Source of the DNA: JADLDB01 sp040755835
Lineage (GTDB): Bacteria > Myxococcota > Myxococcia > Myxococcales > Myxococcaceae
Direction: 5' to 3'
Length of the DNA stretch: 64,000 bases
NCBI GenBank assembly: GCA_040755835.1
Contig: JBFMAB010000119.1
Span: forward strand, 1-64,000
Below, piece after piece: positions 62,345 through 64,000 of this stretch. The first letter of the stretch is position 1; each line of letters starts with the position of its first letter. The notes beneath the pieces were generated by a model, which worked only from the letters and a program-made list of their open reading frames with translations, did not search any database and had not been told where the DNA came from. Both the position numbers and the translations under genes were made by a program.

Positions 62345-64000
62345 ATGGCCGAACCCGAAGTCATCTCCGTACGCGGCGCCCGCGAGCACAACCTGAAGGG
62401 CATCACCCTCGACATCCCGAAGAAGAAGCTGGTCGTCTTCTCGGGCGTGTCCGGCTCCGGCAAGTCGAGCCTCGCCTTCGACACCCTGTACGCCGAAGGC
62501 CAGCGCCGCTACGTCGAGTCGCTGTCCGCGTACGCCCGGCAGTTCCTCGGGCAGATGGAGAAGCCGAAGTACGACACCATCCGCGGCCTCTCGCCCACCA
62601 TCTCCATCGAGCAGAAGGCGGCGTCGAACAACCCGCGCTCGACGGTGGGCACCGTCACCGAGGTGCACGACTACCTGCGCGTGCTGTTCGCCAACATCGG
62701 CGTGCAGCACTGCCACAGCTGCGGCCGCAAGGTGGGCAAGCAGTCGGCGCAGCAGATCGTCGAGGAGATCCTCAAGGCGCCGGCCGGCACGAAGGTGCAG
62801 CTGCTGGCGCCCGTCGTGGTCAACCGCAAGGGCGAGCACAAGGACGTGCTGCAGGACGCGCTCAAGCGCGGCTTCAGTCGCGCGCGCGTCGACGGCAAGC
62901 TGCGCGGCCTCGAGGAGAAGATCGAGCTCGACAAGAAGTCGAAGCACGACATCGAGTTGGTCATTGACCGGCTGGTGCTGAAACCCGACCTGACGCCGCG
63001 CCTCACCGACTCGGTCGAGCAGGCGCTCAGGGAAGGCAAGGGGGTGCTCATCGTCACCGACGAGACGGGCGCGAAGTCCGCCGATCGCACGATGAGCGAG
63101 CTGAACGCCTGCCACCACTGCGGCCTGTCGTTCCCCGAGCTGACGCCCGCCTCGTTCTCGTTCAACAACCCGCTGGGGATGTGCACCGAGTGCAGCGGCC
63201 TCGGGACGCGCCCGGAGATGGACCCGGACCTGATCATCCCCGACAAGACGCGCAGCATTCGCGAAGGCGCGGTGGAGATCTGGGCGTCGGGCATGGCGCG
63301 CGGCGAAGGCTGGACAGCGGACCTCGTCGACACGCTGGCGAAGGCCTTCGGGCTCGACCTCGACACGCCGTGGGCGAAGCTGCCCAAGAAGCAACAGGAC
63401 GTGATCCTCTACGGTTCGGGCGGCCGCGAGGTGAGCATGAAGTGGGGCGACGCCCGCTGGCGCATGGAGTGGGAAGGCGTCGTCAACAAGCTGATGCGGA
63501 GCTTCAAGTCGACGGGCTCCGAGGCGATGCGCCAGTACTACATGAAGTACCTGAGCGACAAACCGTGCCCCGCGTGCGCGGGCGAGCGCCTCAGGCCGGA
63601 GTCGCGCGCGGTGAAGGTGCACGGTCAGACGATCGTCGAGCTGTCGCGGCTCACCATCGCCGACGCGCTGCGCTTCCTCGAGAGGATGCCGCTGACGAAG
63701 ACCGAGGCGCAGATCGCCGCGGAGCTGCTCAAGGAGATCAAGAGCCGCCTCGGCTTCCTCGCCGACGTGGGCCTCACCTACCTGACGCTGGAGCGCTCCG
63801 CCTCGTCGCTGTCGGGCGGCGAGAGCCAGCGGATCCGCCTCGCGTCGCAGATGGGCAGCGAGCTGACCGGGGTCATCTACATCCTCGATGAGCCGTCGAT
63901 CGGCCTGCACCAGCGCGACAACGCGCGGCTCATCGCCACGCTGAAGCGGCTGCGCGACCTCGGGAACAGCGTGCTGGTGGTGGAGCACGACGAGGAGACG
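62345..64000 (+). CDS. uvrA: Excinuclease ABC subunit UvrA (5' part)
   Basis: 552 codons visible from ATG 62345 (AAGG six bases upstream); the rest, about 400 residues, lies outside. Seen: Walker A GVSGSGKSSLAF at 34-45, YVESLSAYARQFLGQM, the UvrB-contact region SPTISIEQK, the first zinc site CHHCG ... CTEC in FNNPLGMCTECSGLG, the ABC signature LSGGESQRIRLAS near 488 and Walker B YILDEPSIGLH. UvrA dimers detect bulky DNA damage and load UvrB. A LexA-like site before it suggests SOS induction. Confidence 0.98.
   Translation, partial: MAEPEVISVRGAREHNLKGITLDIPKKKLVVFSGVSGSGKSSLAFDTLYAEGQRRYVESLSAYARQFLGQMEKPKYDTIRGLSPTISIEQKAASNNPRSTVGTVTEVHDYLRVLFANIGVQHCHSCGRKVGKQSAQQIVEEILKAPAGTKVQLLAPVVVNRKGEHKDVLQDALKRGFSRARVDGKLRGLEEKIELDKKSKHDIELVIDRLVLKPDLTPRLTDSVEQALREGKGVLIVTDETGAKSADRTMSELNACHHCGLSFPELTPASFSFNNPLGMCTECSGLGTRPEMDPDLIIPDKTRSIREGAVEIWASGMARGEGWTADLVDTLAKAFGLDLDTPWAKLPKKQQDVILYGSGGREVSMKWGDARWRMEWEGVVNKLMRSFKSTGSEAMRQYYMKYLSDKPCPACAGERLRPESRAVKVHGQTIVELSRLTIADALRFLERMPLTKTEAQIAAELLKEIKSRLGFLADVGLTYLTLERSASSLSGGESQRIRLASQMGSELTGVIYILDEPSIGLHQRDNARLIATLKRLRDLGNSVLVVEHDEET

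Overview
The window is high-GC (roughly 68-70%) chromosomal DNA packed with genes, about 50 protein genes and seven tRNAs, and fits a member of the Myxococcota (myxobacteria and relatives). The reasons are: secreted or lipoprotein genes with GTGGG and PDAG low-complexity linkers; a DUF1592/DUF1552 pair; a tig-clpP-clpX cluster with lon close by; a MoxR/DUF58/DUF4129/DUF4350 block; almost exclusive G/C at third codon positions; and a LexA-type site before uvrA resembling the motif I recall for Myxococcus. No rRNA, CRISPR array, insertion sequence, phage gene or replication origin was seen. Species cannot be fixed from the sequence.

Layout. 1-4333: a cut-off secreted coiled-coil protein, a Gly/Thr-repeat lipoprotein and a HerA-like ATPase. 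4344-7574 (minus): a head-to-tail sugar-nucleotide operon (wbpO-type dehydrogenase, wbpP-type epimerase, second epimerase) expected to make UDP-GalNAcA-type precursors for a surface glycan. 7729-13343: membrane protein, DTW-domain tRNA enzyme, rsmE, small lipoprotein, pepP, TPR lipoprotein. 13449-15782 (minus): yqgE, bolA, CGFS glutaredoxin and a DUF2914 membrane protein. 15809-16831: a quinone-oxidoreductase-like gene. 16833-28759 (minus): a proteostasis block, in transcription order tRNA-Pro, tRNA-Arg, tRNA-His, tRNA-Arg, an Lgt-like gene, tRNA-Lys, terminator, tRNA-Leu, tig, clpP, clpX, a Phd/VapC-type toxin-antitoxin pair, a prolyl oligopeptidase lipoprotein, lon, a small Cys-rich membrane protein and a DsbA-type lipoprotein.

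28965-31981: a DUF1592 lipoprotein with a CxxCH haem motif translationally coupled to a Tat-exported DUF1552 protein. 32060-36782 (minus): cspA and a parC-parE operon. 36961-41903: two PEGA-domain proteins followed by a protein joining an outer-membrane-barrel-like region to an SppA (S49) protease; this is the best candidate here for an undescribed envelope system. 42080-43609: an unusual rho. 43579-45553 (minus): three uncharacterised genes. 45720-51941: zinc-finger membrane protein, DUF4129, DUF4350, MoxR, DUF58 and DUF4190 genes, nearly all overlapping or abutting. 52102-60512 (minus): an alpha-2-macroglobulin lipoprotein and pbpC. 60634-64000: a methyltransferase, a PDAG-repeat lipoprotein, a gene relic and the 5' part of uvrA.

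Themes are envelope biogenesis and quality control (Lgt-like, SppA fusion, PBP1C/A2M, YqgE, DsbA-like, many lipoproteins), cytoplasmic proteolysis and folding (tig, clpXP, lon), and DNA topology and repair (parCE, uvrA). Three short stretches (13348-13443, 51945-52103, 62031-62190) carry coding-like codon bias without a plausible start and look like C-terminal relics of lost genes. All family assignments rest on reading motifs and remembered family features; no database search was run.
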